IMG/VR virus record: IMGVR_UViG_3300037963_003409
Span: 1-36,595 of that record
Source: a virus
Reading direction: 5' to 3' (one strand)
DNA: 36,595 bases
A program made the position numbers and the translations under genes. The notes below the pieces were generated by a model that was not told the DNA's origin, made no database searches, and saw nothing but the letters and a program-made list of their open reading frames with translations. Shown piece after piece: positions 5,875 through 12,907 of this stretch. The first letter of the stretch is position 1; each line of letters opens with the position of its first letter.

Positions 5875-6248
5875 AACGCACCCCACTAAAGCGAGGCAAG
5901 CCGCTGCGCGCCAAAACTCGCATGAAGCAACGCAGCGACAAGCGCAAGGCATACCGCGCCAGTGACGAAGGCAAAGCGGCCACGGCATACTTACAGGCCG
6001 TCAAGCGCCTTCCCTGCGCTGTGTGTAGCGCTCCGCCACCGTCAGACGCACACCACGTCATTTGCGATAGGTTTGGTACGCGCAAGTCGAGCGATTGGGA
6101 CGCTATACCTCTGTGCAAGAAACACCACCAGGATGGACCGGAAGCCATACATAACGGAAAGGCAAGCTGGGTTGCGCTGCATGGGCCGGATTGGGAATAC
6201 ATCGATCAAACGCAATTGCAGATATTAGGAGAAGTGAGGGATGTTTGA
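5871..6248 (+). CDS. HNH/Ref-like nuclease
   Basis: A 125-residue protein with a very basic N-terminus (about 1-30). A zinc-bound HNH-like core follows: CAVC (49-52), AHH (60-62), and LCKKHH (81-86). The order CxxC, HH, IPLCxxHH resembles DUF968 and the P1 Ref family, RecA-dependent nucleases, and also NinG-like proteins. Substrate unknown. Position after ninB supports a role in recombination. It overlaps both neighbours. Confidence 0.75.
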   Translation: MKRTPLKRGKPLRAKTRMKQRSDKRKAYRASDEGKAATAYLQAVKRLPCAVCSAPPPSDAHHVICDRFGTRKSSDWDAIPLCKKHHQDGPEAIHNGKASWVALHGPDWEYIDQTQLQILGEVRDV

Positions 6249-6504
6249 CGCCAACGTTAGGAACAATCAAAGCATTTCGTTTAACTCAGTTGCTGGAACT
6301 ATTGTGAAAAGTTGCGAGGAAAGCAGATTTGTTCGCTTTCACATGAATTCCGAACTGGCTGAACGGATATTTTCGACGACTAAGCCGAAAATATCTTCTG
6401 ACTGGAATGCTCAGGAGATTGTTGTTTTGCAAGTAATGCTATGCGGAGGTGAGCAGTTTTTAGTTGAGTATATGTATAAAGACGACGCACCTGCGACAAA
6501 ATGA
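6241..6504 (+). CDS. Hypothetical protein (87 aa)
   Basis: An 87-residue protein of mixed strand/helix character, beginning MFDANVRNNQSISF. No motif is recognised. The ATG at 6241 overlaps the previous gene by 8 bases and follows GAGG. The last codons overlap a copy of the CTGCGACA motif (6491-6498). It is the last gene before the structured non-coding region. Confidence 0.65.
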   Translation: MFDANVRNNQSISFNSVAGTIVKSCEESRFVRFHMNSELAERIFSTTKPKISSDWNAQEIVVLQVMLCGGEQFLVEYMYKDDAPATK

Positions 6505-6538
6505 CCAATCCCCCCACCCCTACAGTGTGGGTTAGGGT
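6491..6538 (+). promoter_or_regulatory. Recurrent CTGCGACA motif, copy before the structured region
   Basis: CTGCGACA (6491-6498), a C-rich tract (CCCCCCACCCC) and GTGTGGGTTAGGGT (to 6538) closely parallel 4568-4617. Unlike other copies, no start codon lies about 70 bases on. Instead the sequence runs into two GC-rich hairpins and a terminator, so a short untranslated RNA may start here (inference). Confidence 0.4.
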
Positions 6539-6549
6539 GAATCTACACC

Positions 6550-6616
6550 GGCGGCACATCAGACTAGCCGCCACCCCGCGCCGCACTCTCCTCCCACATA
6601 GCGGCGCGGGGCTTTT
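6550..6616 (+). ncRNA. Tandem GC-rich hairpins ending in an intrinsic terminator; candidate small RNA or attenuator
   Basis: Hairpin 1: GGCGGC (6550-6555) pairs with GCCGCC (6567-6572). Hairpin 2: CCCCGCGCCGC (6574-6584) pairs perfectly over 11 bases with GCGGCGCGGGG (6601-6611), followed by CTTTTG. Its 16-base loop contains CTCTCCTCCC, complementary to GGGAGGAGAG and therefore to the AGGAGAG ribosome sites common in this phage. No gene covers it. The terminator call is firm; a discrete regulatory RNA is inference. Confidence 0.55.
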
Positions 6617-6757
6617 GAAAACAAGGGAATGAGCGCAAACGAAAGGAGTCCTTGGGTGTCGCTCAAGGTTGGGCTTCCCCCAGGAACAGACAGAGCCGCG
6701 CCAAATGGCAATGTCGCACCGCCCTTGTTTTCTAAGGCCCATTACAGGAGAGAGAGT
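6617..6757 (+). promoter_or_regulatory. Structured 5' leader with an 11-bp closing stem
   Basis: GAAAACAAGGG (6617-6627) is an exact reverse complement of CCCTTGTTTTC (6722-6732). The 94 bases enclosed can fold CCTTGGG/CTCAAGG (6650-6656 with 6662-6668; one G-U pair), TGGG/CCCA (6670-6673 with 6679-6682) and GCC/GGC (6700-6702 with 6707-6709). The closing stem ends shortly before the AGGAGAGAGAG site of the next gene. This looks like a multibranch cis-acting RNA. A coding alternative is an in-frame ATG at 6629, with a poor ribosome site. Confidence 0.45.
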
Positions 6758-6943
6758 ATGATTGGTGAAAGAATAGAGATTCCATCAGGTGGAGCGTATT
6801 TTTACGCCAGCAATGTGAAATTTCACATAAGCATTGACGGCGAAAGAATTATCATCAGGTGCGTAGAAACTCCAGATGCGCGAGGTGAAAGATTGTTCAC
6901 TCACCAACCCGCTGGAAATGTAATTTTTTTGGAAGCGCAATAG
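6758..6943 (+). CDS. Hypothetical protein (61 aa)
   Basis: A 61-residue protein, probably beta-rich, beginning MIGERIEIPSGGAYFYASN. The ATG at 6758 follows an excellent AGGAGAGAGAG site. The frame stays open back to 6629, where a segment loosely resembles the start of DUF551 proteins (SPWVSLKVGLPPG), so a 104-residue form is possible. I prefer the shorter form because of the ribosome site and the RNA structure upstream. No function recognised. Confidence 0.6.
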   Translation: MIGERIEIPSGGAYFYASNVKFHISIDGERIIIRCVETPDARGERLFTHQPAGNVIFLEAQ

Positions 6944-6954
6944 GAGCCAGGGGC

Positions 6955-7128
6955 ATGACCGATACACCACCAATCAAAATCGCAACCATCAAGATTGGCG
7001 CTTATGCTTCTGTGCAGGGGCCAGTTAAGGAAACGCTACCCTGCGGCCAAGTACGCATTCGGGTAGGGAAGCAGACATATACGGGTAAGCCGGTAGCCGC
7101 CGCAATTCGCGCCAGGGAGGGTGAGTGA
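6955..7128 (+). CDS. Small hypothetical protein (57 aa)
   Basis: A 57-residue basic protein beginning MTDTPPIKIATIKIG with a beta-rich middle (QVRIRVGKQTYTG) and a helical end. The ATG at 6955 follows AGGAGCCAGGGG. The stop is immediately followed by the ATG of the next gene. No family recognised. Confidence 0.6.
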   Translation: MTDTPPIKIATIKIGAYASVQGPVKETLPCGQVRIRVGKQTYTGKPVAAAIRAREGE

Positions 7129-7332
7129 ATGGAAGCCTTGACATATATTATAAAGCTTATCGCCATTCTCGTATGGGACACGCTTGCATTTTTTATGCTG
7201 TATTTGGTCACATATGGCTTGGCGGTTGCTTATTTGGAAGCGTCATCCTCAATAAACGTAGCTTGGATTGGCGTAGCGGTTGGGGTGTCAACTTGCATTA
7301 AGGCTGATTTGTGCAAATGGTATGAGGAGTGA
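7129..7332 (+). CDS. Small membrane protein with two spans
   Basis: A 67-residue protein with two hydrophobic segments (about residues 5-35, possibly one long or two short spans, and 42-57) and a charged C-terminus (KADLCKWYEE). It abuts the preceding stop (TGAATG), with a GGGAGGGTGAG site before it. It is the last rightward gene. Function unknown; it is not part of the lysis cassette, which lies on the other strand. Confidence 0.65.
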   Translation: MEALTYIIKLIAILVWDTLAFFMLYLVTYGLAVAYLEASSSINVAWIGVAVGVSTCIKADLCKWYEE

Positions 7333-7350
7333 GGGCTTTACGCCCCCTCC
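7331..7350. terminator. Weak hairpin at the convergent boundary
   Basis: GAGGGC (7331-7336) can pair with GCCCCCTC (7342-7349) with a two-base bulge. It separates the stops of the convergent blocks (7332 and 7351). No T-run on either side, so termination would be inefficient. Confidence 0.3.
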
Positions 7351-7596
7351 CTATGCATCGTCATCAGTATTAGTCAGAGCCTGGGCGCATTCACGGTCCC
7401 ATGTCAGGTTGGTGCGGTAGTCGCGCGCAAGGTTCCATGGGGCGTTAGCAGAGCGCCAGTCAATCTCAGCTTGGGAAAATTTGCGCGGCTCTTCAACGTC
7501 GCAAAAAAGCGCTTCCTCAATTACCGGTTTCGGCTCCGTCTGGCCGCAGCCAATGAGGGGGAACGTCAAAATCGTTAGGGTCATTAACAGTCGCAT
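7351..7596 (-). CDS. Outer-membrane spanin, Rz1-like lipoprotein
   Basis: An 81-residue protein with a signal peptide ending in a lipobox, LIGC, with Cys17 as the predicted lipidated residue. The mature part is acidic and proline-bearing. It starts inside the i-spanin gene in another frame (80-base overlap), the classic Rz/Rz1 arrangement. o-Spanins join i-spanins across the periplasm to fuse the two membranes in the last step of lysis of a Gram-negative host. It is the last gene of the late operon. Confidence 0.85.
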   Translation of the reverse strand: MRLLMTLTILTFPLIGCGQTEPKPVIEEALFCDVEEPRKFSQAEIDWRSANAPWNLARDYRTNLTWDRECAQALTNTDDDA

Positions 7597-7783
7597 CGCT
7601 TTGCATGTCCTCTGTTATGTTTGATAGGCGCGCACCGCATGTCATCAAGTCGTTGTGCAGCGCCGTCACGCGGGCCTCTAGGGCGGCGTTAGTGTTCACC
7701 AGCCCAAACACCCAGAAGCACACCCACGCGACCCCAGCAAGCAGCAGAGCGGCGGGAATGTATCGAATTGCAAATAGGCCCAT
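7517..7783 (-). CDS. Inner-membrane spanin, Rz-like
   Basis: An 88-residue protein with an N-terminal transmembrane helix (about residues 8-28) and a periplasmic helical segment (about 32-60), giving i-spanin topology. It directly follows the endolysin, and the o-spanin lies embedded in its 3' end. It is shorter than lambda Rz, as in many small alphaproteobacterial phages. The stop of the amidase overlaps its start by one base. Confidence 0.8.
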   Translation of the reverse strand: MGLFAIRYIPAALLLAGVAWVCFWVFGLVNTNAALEARVTALHNDLMTCGARLSNITEDMQSDATVNDPNDFDVPPHWLRPDGAETGN

Positions 7784-8433
7784 TACAAGATGCCCCGCTT
7801 TTGCTTTTTGATGCGGCTATAAAGAATGTAGCCAAGGCACATCAAGCCAGCGGCCACCAAACCAACCGTGATGACGTTTTGCGCAAATGCGTTGTCAGTC
7901 ACAAGCGCCGGAACCGTCTGGCTACACACAGTTGTTGCCGCCGCGCCGATTGCTGCTTTGTTGGTTCCGCTCTCAAGCACCTTGTCGGTCTTGGGTTTGG
8001 TCTCGTTCAGCCATGGTTTGACTTGGAAGCCAGGGCAGGCTTTGGCCGCGTATTGGTTGTGACCCGTCACCTTTGTGATGCTCTGGTATTCAAATTGCAG
8101 CTTGCCGATTAGCTTGCGCAGAGATGCCATTTGCTCTGCGGTGTAGTGGTCATACGGGCTGTCATTCTCAGACGACCCAAAGCCGCCCAGAAGGCAAACA
8201 CCAACAGTGCCTTTGTTGTGGCCTTTGACGTGCGCCCCGTCGCGCTCCATGGTGCGTCCTGCTGCAACCGTGCCGTCACGGTCAATGATCCAGTGATAGC
8301 CAATGTCAGACCATCCGTTGTCATCCATGTGCCAGCGCTTAATTTCGGCTACCTTTGCCGCAGTCGATTGCCCCTGCATCCAATCGTCACGCGTTGCGCT
8401 GCAATGGATAATGATTTCTGTCAGGTGTCTCAT
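7783..8433 (-). CDS. N-acetylmuramoyl-L-alanine amidase endolysin with C-terminal membrane helix
   Basis: A 216-residue Amidase_2 protein that cuts the bond between N-acetylmuramic acid and L-alanine in peptidoglycan. Predicted zinc ligands are His10 (IIHCSATR), His125 and Cys133 (GHNQYAAKACPG). Tyr46 (GYHWII) and Lys131 match catalytic residues of T7 lysozyme. Residues 1-145 form the enzyme. After a linker, a single hydrophobic helix (about 187-205) ends in a basic tail (RIKKQKRGIL), so the protein is probably membrane-anchored by its C-terminus. There is no N-terminal signal. The start makes an ATGA overlap with the preceding gene. Confidence 0.93.
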   Translation of the reverse strand: MRHLTEIIIHCSATRDDWMQGQSTAAKVAEIKRWHMDDNGWSDIGYHWIIDRDGTVAAGRTMERDGAHVKGHNKGTVGVCLLGGFGSSENDSPYDHYTAEQMASLRKLIGKLQFEYQSITKVTGHNQYAAKACPGFQVKPWLNETKPKTDKVLESGTNKAAIGAAATTVCSQTVPALVTDNAFAQNVITVGLVAAGLMCLGYILYSRIKKQKRGIL

Positions 8434-8594
8434 GCGACCTCCTTAATCTCATCAACCGGCAATCCGTCGCGCAGGGCTTTTTCCCACTGCGCCGCCTGAT
8501 CAAGCATCGCCTTCACTTGCTCACGCTGAAAGCTGCGCGGGTGCGCGGCCTCAAGCTCTTTCACTGCTGCCTTAATCTTGTTTGCAAACTGCAT
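8430..8594 (-). CDS. Small protein between holin and endolysin (54 aa)
   Basis: A 54-residue charged helical protein beginning MQFANKIKAAVKELEAAHPR. The ATG at 8594 follows GGAGGCATA and forms TAATG with the holin stop; its own stop forms ATGA with the endolysin start. Both couplings make it convincing as a lysis-cassette gene. No domain recognised; antiholin-like or regulatory roles are possible but unsupported. Confidence 0.7.
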   Translation of the reverse strand: MQFANKIKAAVKELEAAHPRSFQREQVKAMLDQAAQWEKALRDGLPVDEIKEVA

Positions 8595-8821
8595 TATGCC
8601 TCCAACTCCTTCCGCGCCTTAGCCATAGCCAAGTCATGGATTTCCTGTTTTCGCTTGTCGTCACGACGCCGGAAAATGAAATTCATGATAAACGTCAACA
8701 CAAGGATTGCACAGCCGATAAGGGCAATCCAGTCAATCGACCAAACCCAACCAGCCCCAAGCATCGAAGCACTAGTAACTCCTGCACCTTTTATTGCAGG
8801 TTCAACATAGGAGTTTGTCAT
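8594..8821 (-). CDS. Putative holin
   Basis: A 75-residue protein with a polar N-terminus, a strong transmembrane helix (about residues 31-51) followed by RRRDDKRKQE, and a charged C-terminal helix. Size, topology and position just before the endolysin fit a phage holin, the inner-membrane protein that times lysis. The N-terminal MTNSYVEPAIKGAG pattern recurs in holins of the HP1-like type. A second, weaker span (about 14-28) is possible. The start makes an ATGA overlap with the preceding membrane gene; an upstream in-frame start (8872) is less likely. Confidence 0.75.
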   Translation of the reverse strand: MTNSYVEPAIKGAGVTSASMLGAGWVWSIDWIALIGCAILVLTFIMNFIFRRRDDKRKQEIHDLAMAKARKELEA

Positions 8822-9240
8822 TTTGTCGCTTCCTTCAAACGGTATAAAACCCCTGCCAACAAATGCACACAAAACAAAACGAAAAACGGTGCTGACCTTT
8901 CCAAATCAAACACCAATTCGGAAAGGCCAGCCTGTTTTTCTGTAAACGAATAAAGCGTGCCACCCGTTCCGTAGACAACCACAAACAAAAAGTCCTCTAC
9001 CGTGTCAAAGCCGTTCCATTTGTCTAGGAAGATCTCCTTTGATGCATAGATGAAAGCGATGACAAAAAACACGTGCATTTTATACGGTATTTCACCGTCA
9101 ACCATAAACGCGCCGTAACTAATCAGAGCGACAAAGAACACACCAATGCTGGTGTGAGCAATTTGATTTGTTGCGTAGGCATACCAATCACGCTCGTAAT
9201 TGCTAGGCGTGGTCAAAGCCTTCAAAATTTGCTCAATCAT
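8818..9240 (-). CDS. Multi-span membrane protein at the head of the lysis cassette
   Basis: A 140-residue protein with about four hydrophobic segments (near residues 30-52, 58-76, 85-98 and 117-135). No family recognised. The ATG at 9240 overlaps the stop of a 7-codon frame (9237-9260). An in-frame ATG at 9327 would run into the tailspike gene and lacks a good site. Possible roles are an accessory holin, antiholin or superinfection-exclusion protein, by position only. Confidence 0.65.
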   Translation of the reverse strand: MIEQILKALTTPSNYERDWYAYATNQIAHTSIGVFFVALISYGAFMVDGEIPYKMHVFFVIAFIYASKEIFLDKWNGFDTVEDFLFVVVYGTGGTLYSFTEKQAGLSELVFDLERSAPFFVLFCVHLLAGVLYRLKEATK

Positions 9241-9260
9241 TTCACACCTAGCGCAGTCAT
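9237..9260 (-). other. Seven-codon leader frame
   Basis: ATG ACT GCG CTA GGT GTG AAA TGA encodes MTALGVK. It has a good AAAGGACGAGG site just upstream, and its stop overlaps the ATG of the next gene (ATGA). The larger gene itself has a weak site, so this may act as a coupling leader. It could also be the remnant of a truncated gene. Confidence 0.35.
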
Positions 9261-9299
9261 GGCCTCGTCCTTTGAGTGGTGGTTTAGATTTTATGTTTA

Positions 9300-11222
9300 T
9301 CAGGTTACTTCTGCGGATGTTGTCCAAGAAACAGTTTCAGCAACTGCAATTGGTGTGCCAGATGCGTCACTAAGCTGAATTGTCATGTTGCTAGACGTAA
9401 CAGCAGACACTGCCACAATCCGATTTGCGACAGTAGGCGTCACAGTGTAGGACGTGGGGGTAACTCCCATAAAGTGCGAGATTATTCCGCCATCTGCAAC
9501 GGATGCTGTGCCAGCATTCCGCGTTCTGCGGCCAATGTTCCCATTGACAAGAGACCCAGAACCAACACCCGTGACGTTCATTTGTCCTGACCCATTCCCG
9601 CGACAAATGTTGTCTGATATAATGGTTCTCTCTGGACTGTCCGACACTTGAATTCCGAAGCTGTTGTTGTCAATGCAAATATTGCCTGTGCAAACAATTT
9701 CAGATGTCTCTGTTGTTCCAGTCCCGTCAATTATCAAAATGCCGTGTGAAGAAACGCTATTAGCACAAGTGTTGGCTGTGATCACGGTGTCTGTGCACCC
9801 GCGAATGTTTATATTCGCATCTTCCGACGCATCAACAGCATTTCCTGTAATCGTAATGCCATCGCTGTTTTCGACGAGAATCCCGCTTTCGTTTGAGGTA
9901 GTACCACCTGCACTTACGGCAGTTATAGAGTTTCCAGTGACTGCGCCATGCATACTCCTAAACGAAGCTCCTAGAGTTTCCCCCAAAACAGCAATCCCAG
10001 CATTCACCGTGTTTGAAACTTCATTTCCAGATATGGAAAAATGGTGGCAATTCTCCACAATAATGCCTTCTCCGTTGGTGTCTGTCTCAGCGGTGTCAAT
10101 TGTATTTCCAGAAACTGAAACATGGCTGCACACAGATGTGCCGGAATTGTTTGGCCAATTCCTAACAAAAACTGAAGAGTTCGTGGTGTCCTTAAACGTG
10201 TTGCCATTGATGGTGATGTAATCACCGCCCGCGTGAATCCCATGATTATTGGCGTCCTCAATAACGTTGCCCTCAAATAAAACATGCCGGTTGTTTGGGC
10301 TGTATCCGCCGATCCCCCCCGCCGTTCCATTCAATCCAGTGCGCCTAACAACGTTCCCAGATATACGGAAGTGCGAGACCCCAGCAGAGGGCGTAGACAC
10401 GCTACCAGAAATTAGAGTAATGGCAACTTCTCCAGTGTCCTCAATGATATTACCGGATAAACTACAATGACTGCTTATATTTGATGCGTGATATTCATGT
10501 CTTACGCCGTTCCCGTCAGCGTCGTGTATCTTGTTGTCAGTTACATCACATTGCTCCGCCCCTGCCACAATTGAAACCCCAGTGCCAGAAGTATCGAAAA
10601 TTTCACAATTCCTAACCGAGTTCCTTACTCCATTCAAAGAAATGGCGTCCATGTCTTGCGTTTGGCTCAATTTATTTCCATCGATAAACACCCGATCAAG
10701 CGACGCGCCAGAAACAGAAGAGCTAAAGCCTATGCAAAATTCACCACTAGATGACGCAACTGCGGATTTGAGGCGCAAATCTGTAAGCAAAACGTTGCTT
10801 TTCATTTCAACATTTTTACAGAGAAATACTCCCGATTGACTTGATATGGTGCCTCCACCTAAACTTGAAACGTAGTCAATGGTGGCTTGCAATGATGTTG
10901 TATCATCCGAAACGCCATCACCAATCGCACCAAAGTCATATGGATTTTTTGGCATGGTGTCCGCATTTACAATATCAATAGGAAATATTTGTGGACTCGC
11001 CCCCGCTCCAAGGGATACAGAATATGCTCCCGATGCAGTGTAAAACTCAAAATCCCCGTTTGCCGCCGCATTAAACGGGTTCGCAATCGGGGTGGTTGCG
11101 TCTTTGTCTGAGTAGAGGGTTGCAAGGGAATTATCACTTTGCAGCCTCACCTCAACAGAGGTTGCGCCTAGCGTGTTGCCAGACCCATCAACGGCGGTTG
11201 CCTTAAATCCAGGAAGTGCCAT
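9300..11222 (-). CDS. Tailspike / receptor-binding protein with right-handed beta-helix
   Basis: A 640-residue protein. Residues 1-90 form a short beta-rich domain likely to bind the tail. From about 93, YDFGAIGDGVSDDTTSLQAT is the start of the pectate-lyase-3 superfamily. A long series of repeats such as ISGNVV, VSGNTI and ITGNAV gives the beta-helix coils. The last 80 residues form a separate C-terminal domain. Such proteins recognise and often cut surface polysaccharide. Catalytic residues cannot be read from sequence alone. It is the last structural gene, with a one-base overlap with the gene before it. Confidence 0.87.
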   Translation of the reverse strand: MALPGFKATAVDGSGNTLGATSVEVRLQSDNSLATLYSDKDATTPIANPFNAAANGDFEFYTASGAYSVSLGAGASPQIFPIDIVNADTMPKNPYDFGAIGDGVSDDTTSLQATIDYVSSLGGGTISSQSGVFLCKNVEMKSNVLLTDLRLKSAVASSSGEFCIGFSSSVSGASLDRVFIDGNKLSQTQDMDAISLNGVRNSVRNCEIFDTSGTGVSIVAGAEQCDVTDNKIHDADGNGVRHEYHASNISSHCSLSGNIIEDTGEVAITLISGSVSTPSAGVSHFRISGNVVRRTGLNGTAGGIGGYSPNNRHVLFEGNVIEDANNHGIHAGGDYITINGNTFKDTTNSSVFVRNWPNNSGTSVCSHVSVSGNTIDTAETDTNGEGIIVENCHHFSISGNEVSNTVNAGIAVLGETLGASFRSMHGAVTGNSITAVSAGGTTSNESGILVENSDGITITGNAVDASEDANINIRGCTDTVITANTCANSVSSHGILIIDGTGTTETSEIVCTGNICIDNNSFGIQVSDSPERTIISDNICRGNGSGQMNVTGVGSGSLVNGNIGRRTRNAGTASVADGGIISHFMGVTPTSYTVTPTVANRIVAVSAVTSSNMTIQLSDASGTPIAVAETVSWTTSAEVT

Positions 11223-11668
11223 CAGTCGTATTTCCTTGTATCAATTACCTGAAACGGCCCAGCGCCAACGCAACGGCGCTCACCACCAGATAGAGTTACC
11301 CATGCCTCACAGTGCTGATTGCCCTTCGGGAAGGTGCTGCTATCTGTGTTGTCGATTGTCAGAGAGAATGTGTAGTCATTTACAAGCGTAATTTCTCCGC
11401 CAGTCAGTGACCCACTGTAGAGCGACACGCCGCCAATCCCCTGCCATATGTCAAAGGTAATTTCAGTGGCTAGGCTATAGTCAACTGTGTCAGCATCTTG
11501 AAAGCTGAATGTCTTGTCTGCACTTTGCGCCATGCAGGGCGATATTTTCTTTACGCAGCAATCCATGAAGTCCACCTTTAACGTTTGCGCCGCATTCTCT
11601 CGAATTACCTCTACGCATGTTGGGATTGTAAGCCCCTGAAGCACCACGCGCTTGGGGATAGCAATCAT
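11222..11668 (-). CDS. Hypothetical late virion-region protein (148 aa)
   Basis: A 148-residue beta-rich protein with six cysteines (including DCC near residue 36). The end resembles an immunoglobulin-like strand pattern (ITLVNDYTFSLTIDN). It lies just before the tailspike and may be a fibre-associated or tail-tip protein. It overlaps the neighbours by ATGA and by one base. No family recognised. Confidence 0.7.
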   Translation of the reverse strand: MIAIPKRVVLQGLTIPTCVEVIRENAAQTLKVDFMDCCVKKISPCMAQSADKTFSFQDADTVDYSLATEITFDIWQGIGGVSLYSGSLTGGEITLVNDYTFSLTIDNTDSSTFPKGNQHCEAWVTLSGGERRCVGAGPFQVIDTRKYD

Positions 11669-11967
11669 TGACCGGCCTCCCTTTCGAGCTTACCCACTAG
11701 CGCCTCCAAGTAGGCGATCCGCTTTACATCATCCTCATTGCGCCTGTAAACAACACGCTCAACAGGCTTCTCAACTACCTTTTCAACCGTCACGGTGCGC
11801 TCAACCTCAACCTCAACAGTTCTAACGCTGCTTCGCGCTTTCTCTAGCTGAGAATGAAGTGTAATGCGTGCTTTCTGCTCTGCCTTAAAGTCCGCCTTTA
11901 GCTGAAAGACGCGAGCCGACAAATCTTTAACCTGAGCCTTAAGCTGTGCTTTCGTTAGATCAGCCAT
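11665..11967 (-). CDS. Coiled-coil protein (100 aa)
   Basis: A 100-residue, highly charged protein with heptad patterns over nearly its full length, interrupted by a valine/glutamate-rich segment (VEVEVERTVTVEKVVEKPV). It could trimerise beside the tailspike. Two ATGs (11967, 11970) are possible; the former is better spaced from GGAGG. The stop of the preceding gene overlaps the start. No family recognised. Confidence 0.65.
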   Translation of the reverse strand: MADLTKAQLKAQVKDLSARVFQLKADFKAEQKARITLHSQLEKARSSVRTVEVEVERTVTVEKVVEKPVERVVYRRNEDDVKRIAYLEALVGKLEREAGQ

Positions 11968-12403
11968 CATTGCCTCCAAGTGGATACGGTGGCGACCAGA
12001 CCGGCAGGGCGTCAACTTGCTCCTGTGACAGGCCAATCAATTCCGCAAATTTTCCAAGCATGGGCAGCGCCCTATGGACAACAACGCCGCCTCGCGCTTC
12101 CCACCGAATACGCCATTTCTCACCAACGCTTGCGCTCTTAGCTTCAGCATCAGAGAAAAGGCCAACGTCAATAAGGTGGTCTTGTAGATCCAGCATCTTG
12201 CAAACGGCTTTTGCGCGCCAATCCGACAATATTTCCTCGTCAGTTGGTGGCGTAGGCGGAACGTAAGGCGCAATGTCGCCAAGAGACCCAGACACAGCAA
12301 GCGCCCACATGTCCCTGTCAGTCGGCTCAATGATCTTAACAGAGCCGTCCTCACGCTCTGCGCTAATCATGTCCTCAGCCATATATTTTAGCTTACGAAA
12401 CAT
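11960..12403 (-). CDS. Possible tail-fibre assembly or accessory protein
   Basis: A 147-residue protein with IAPYVPPTPPTDEEILSDWR near residues 43-62. A proline-rich stretch followed by a helical segment of this kind is common in tail-fibre assembly or accessory proteins next to fibre genes. The second half is helical and includes LIGLSQEQVDALPVW. The start at 12403 overlaps the preceding gene by 11 bases; an upstream in-frame ATG (12541) lies deep inside it. Assignment is by pattern and place only. Confidence 0.55.
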   Translation of the reverse strand: MFRKLKYMAEDMISAEREDGSVKIIEPTDRDMWALAVSGSLGDIAPYVPPTPPTDEEILSDWRAKAVCKMLDLQDHLIDVGLFSDAEAKSASVGEKWRIRWEARGGVVVHRALPMLGKFAELIGLSQEQVDALPVWSPPYPLGGNDG

Positions 12404-12899
12404 CGTTGCCCTCCACCGGAAGATCAATTGGGCCTGGCCAAAGGTTTTCGCCGTTAGTTCTGATTTGCGCTGTGTAAATGCGTGACACTCCGTCCTCACC
12501 TTGGCAAATGATTGTGTCTCCTGGGATAACATCCACATCAACGTTTTGAGCGCCGCCAGATCCGAGCGTTGTTTCCGTCCCGTTTCTCAGGCGCGCAATT
12601 CTTGTGTTATTGCCACCTGAACCAAGAGTAGTCACGACATTAACCGTCCCAATCTGTAGAATTCCAAACCGAAGAATATCTAAGTCGTTTGATGTGCCAC
12701 CCGTGAATGTCGCGGTGTTCTGTGACCTAACTTGCGTTCCTGTAGCAAGCCGCTCAAGTGACTTAATGACACTGCGAGGCGCTCCCGCCGCGCCCTCTGT
12801 AATGGCAACAGGGTTATCAAGCGCCGCTGTGCCAAACTCCGAAGTTACCGGATCATTTGGTGAGGTGCCTATTGTTGAGGGGTCTGTATAAGTTGCCAT
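12393..12899 (-). CDS. Hypothetical tail-region protein (168 aa)
   Basis: A 168-residue beta-rich, glycine- and threonine-rich protein (GTSNDLDILR, LGSGGNNTRIARL). The composition fits a virion surface or fibre protein. It lies between the large tail-tip protein and the small accessory genes. No family recognised. Confidence 0.65.
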   Translation of the reverse strand: MATYTDPSTIGTSPNDPVTSEFGTAALDNPVAITEGAAGAPRSVIKSLERLATGTQVRSQNTATFTGGTSNDLDILRFGILQIGTVNVVTTLGSGGNNTRIARLRNGTETTLGSGGAQNVDVDVIPGDTIICQGEDGVSRIYTAQIRTNGENLWPGPIDLPVEGNDVS

Positions 12900-12907
12900 C
12901 TGCCTAC

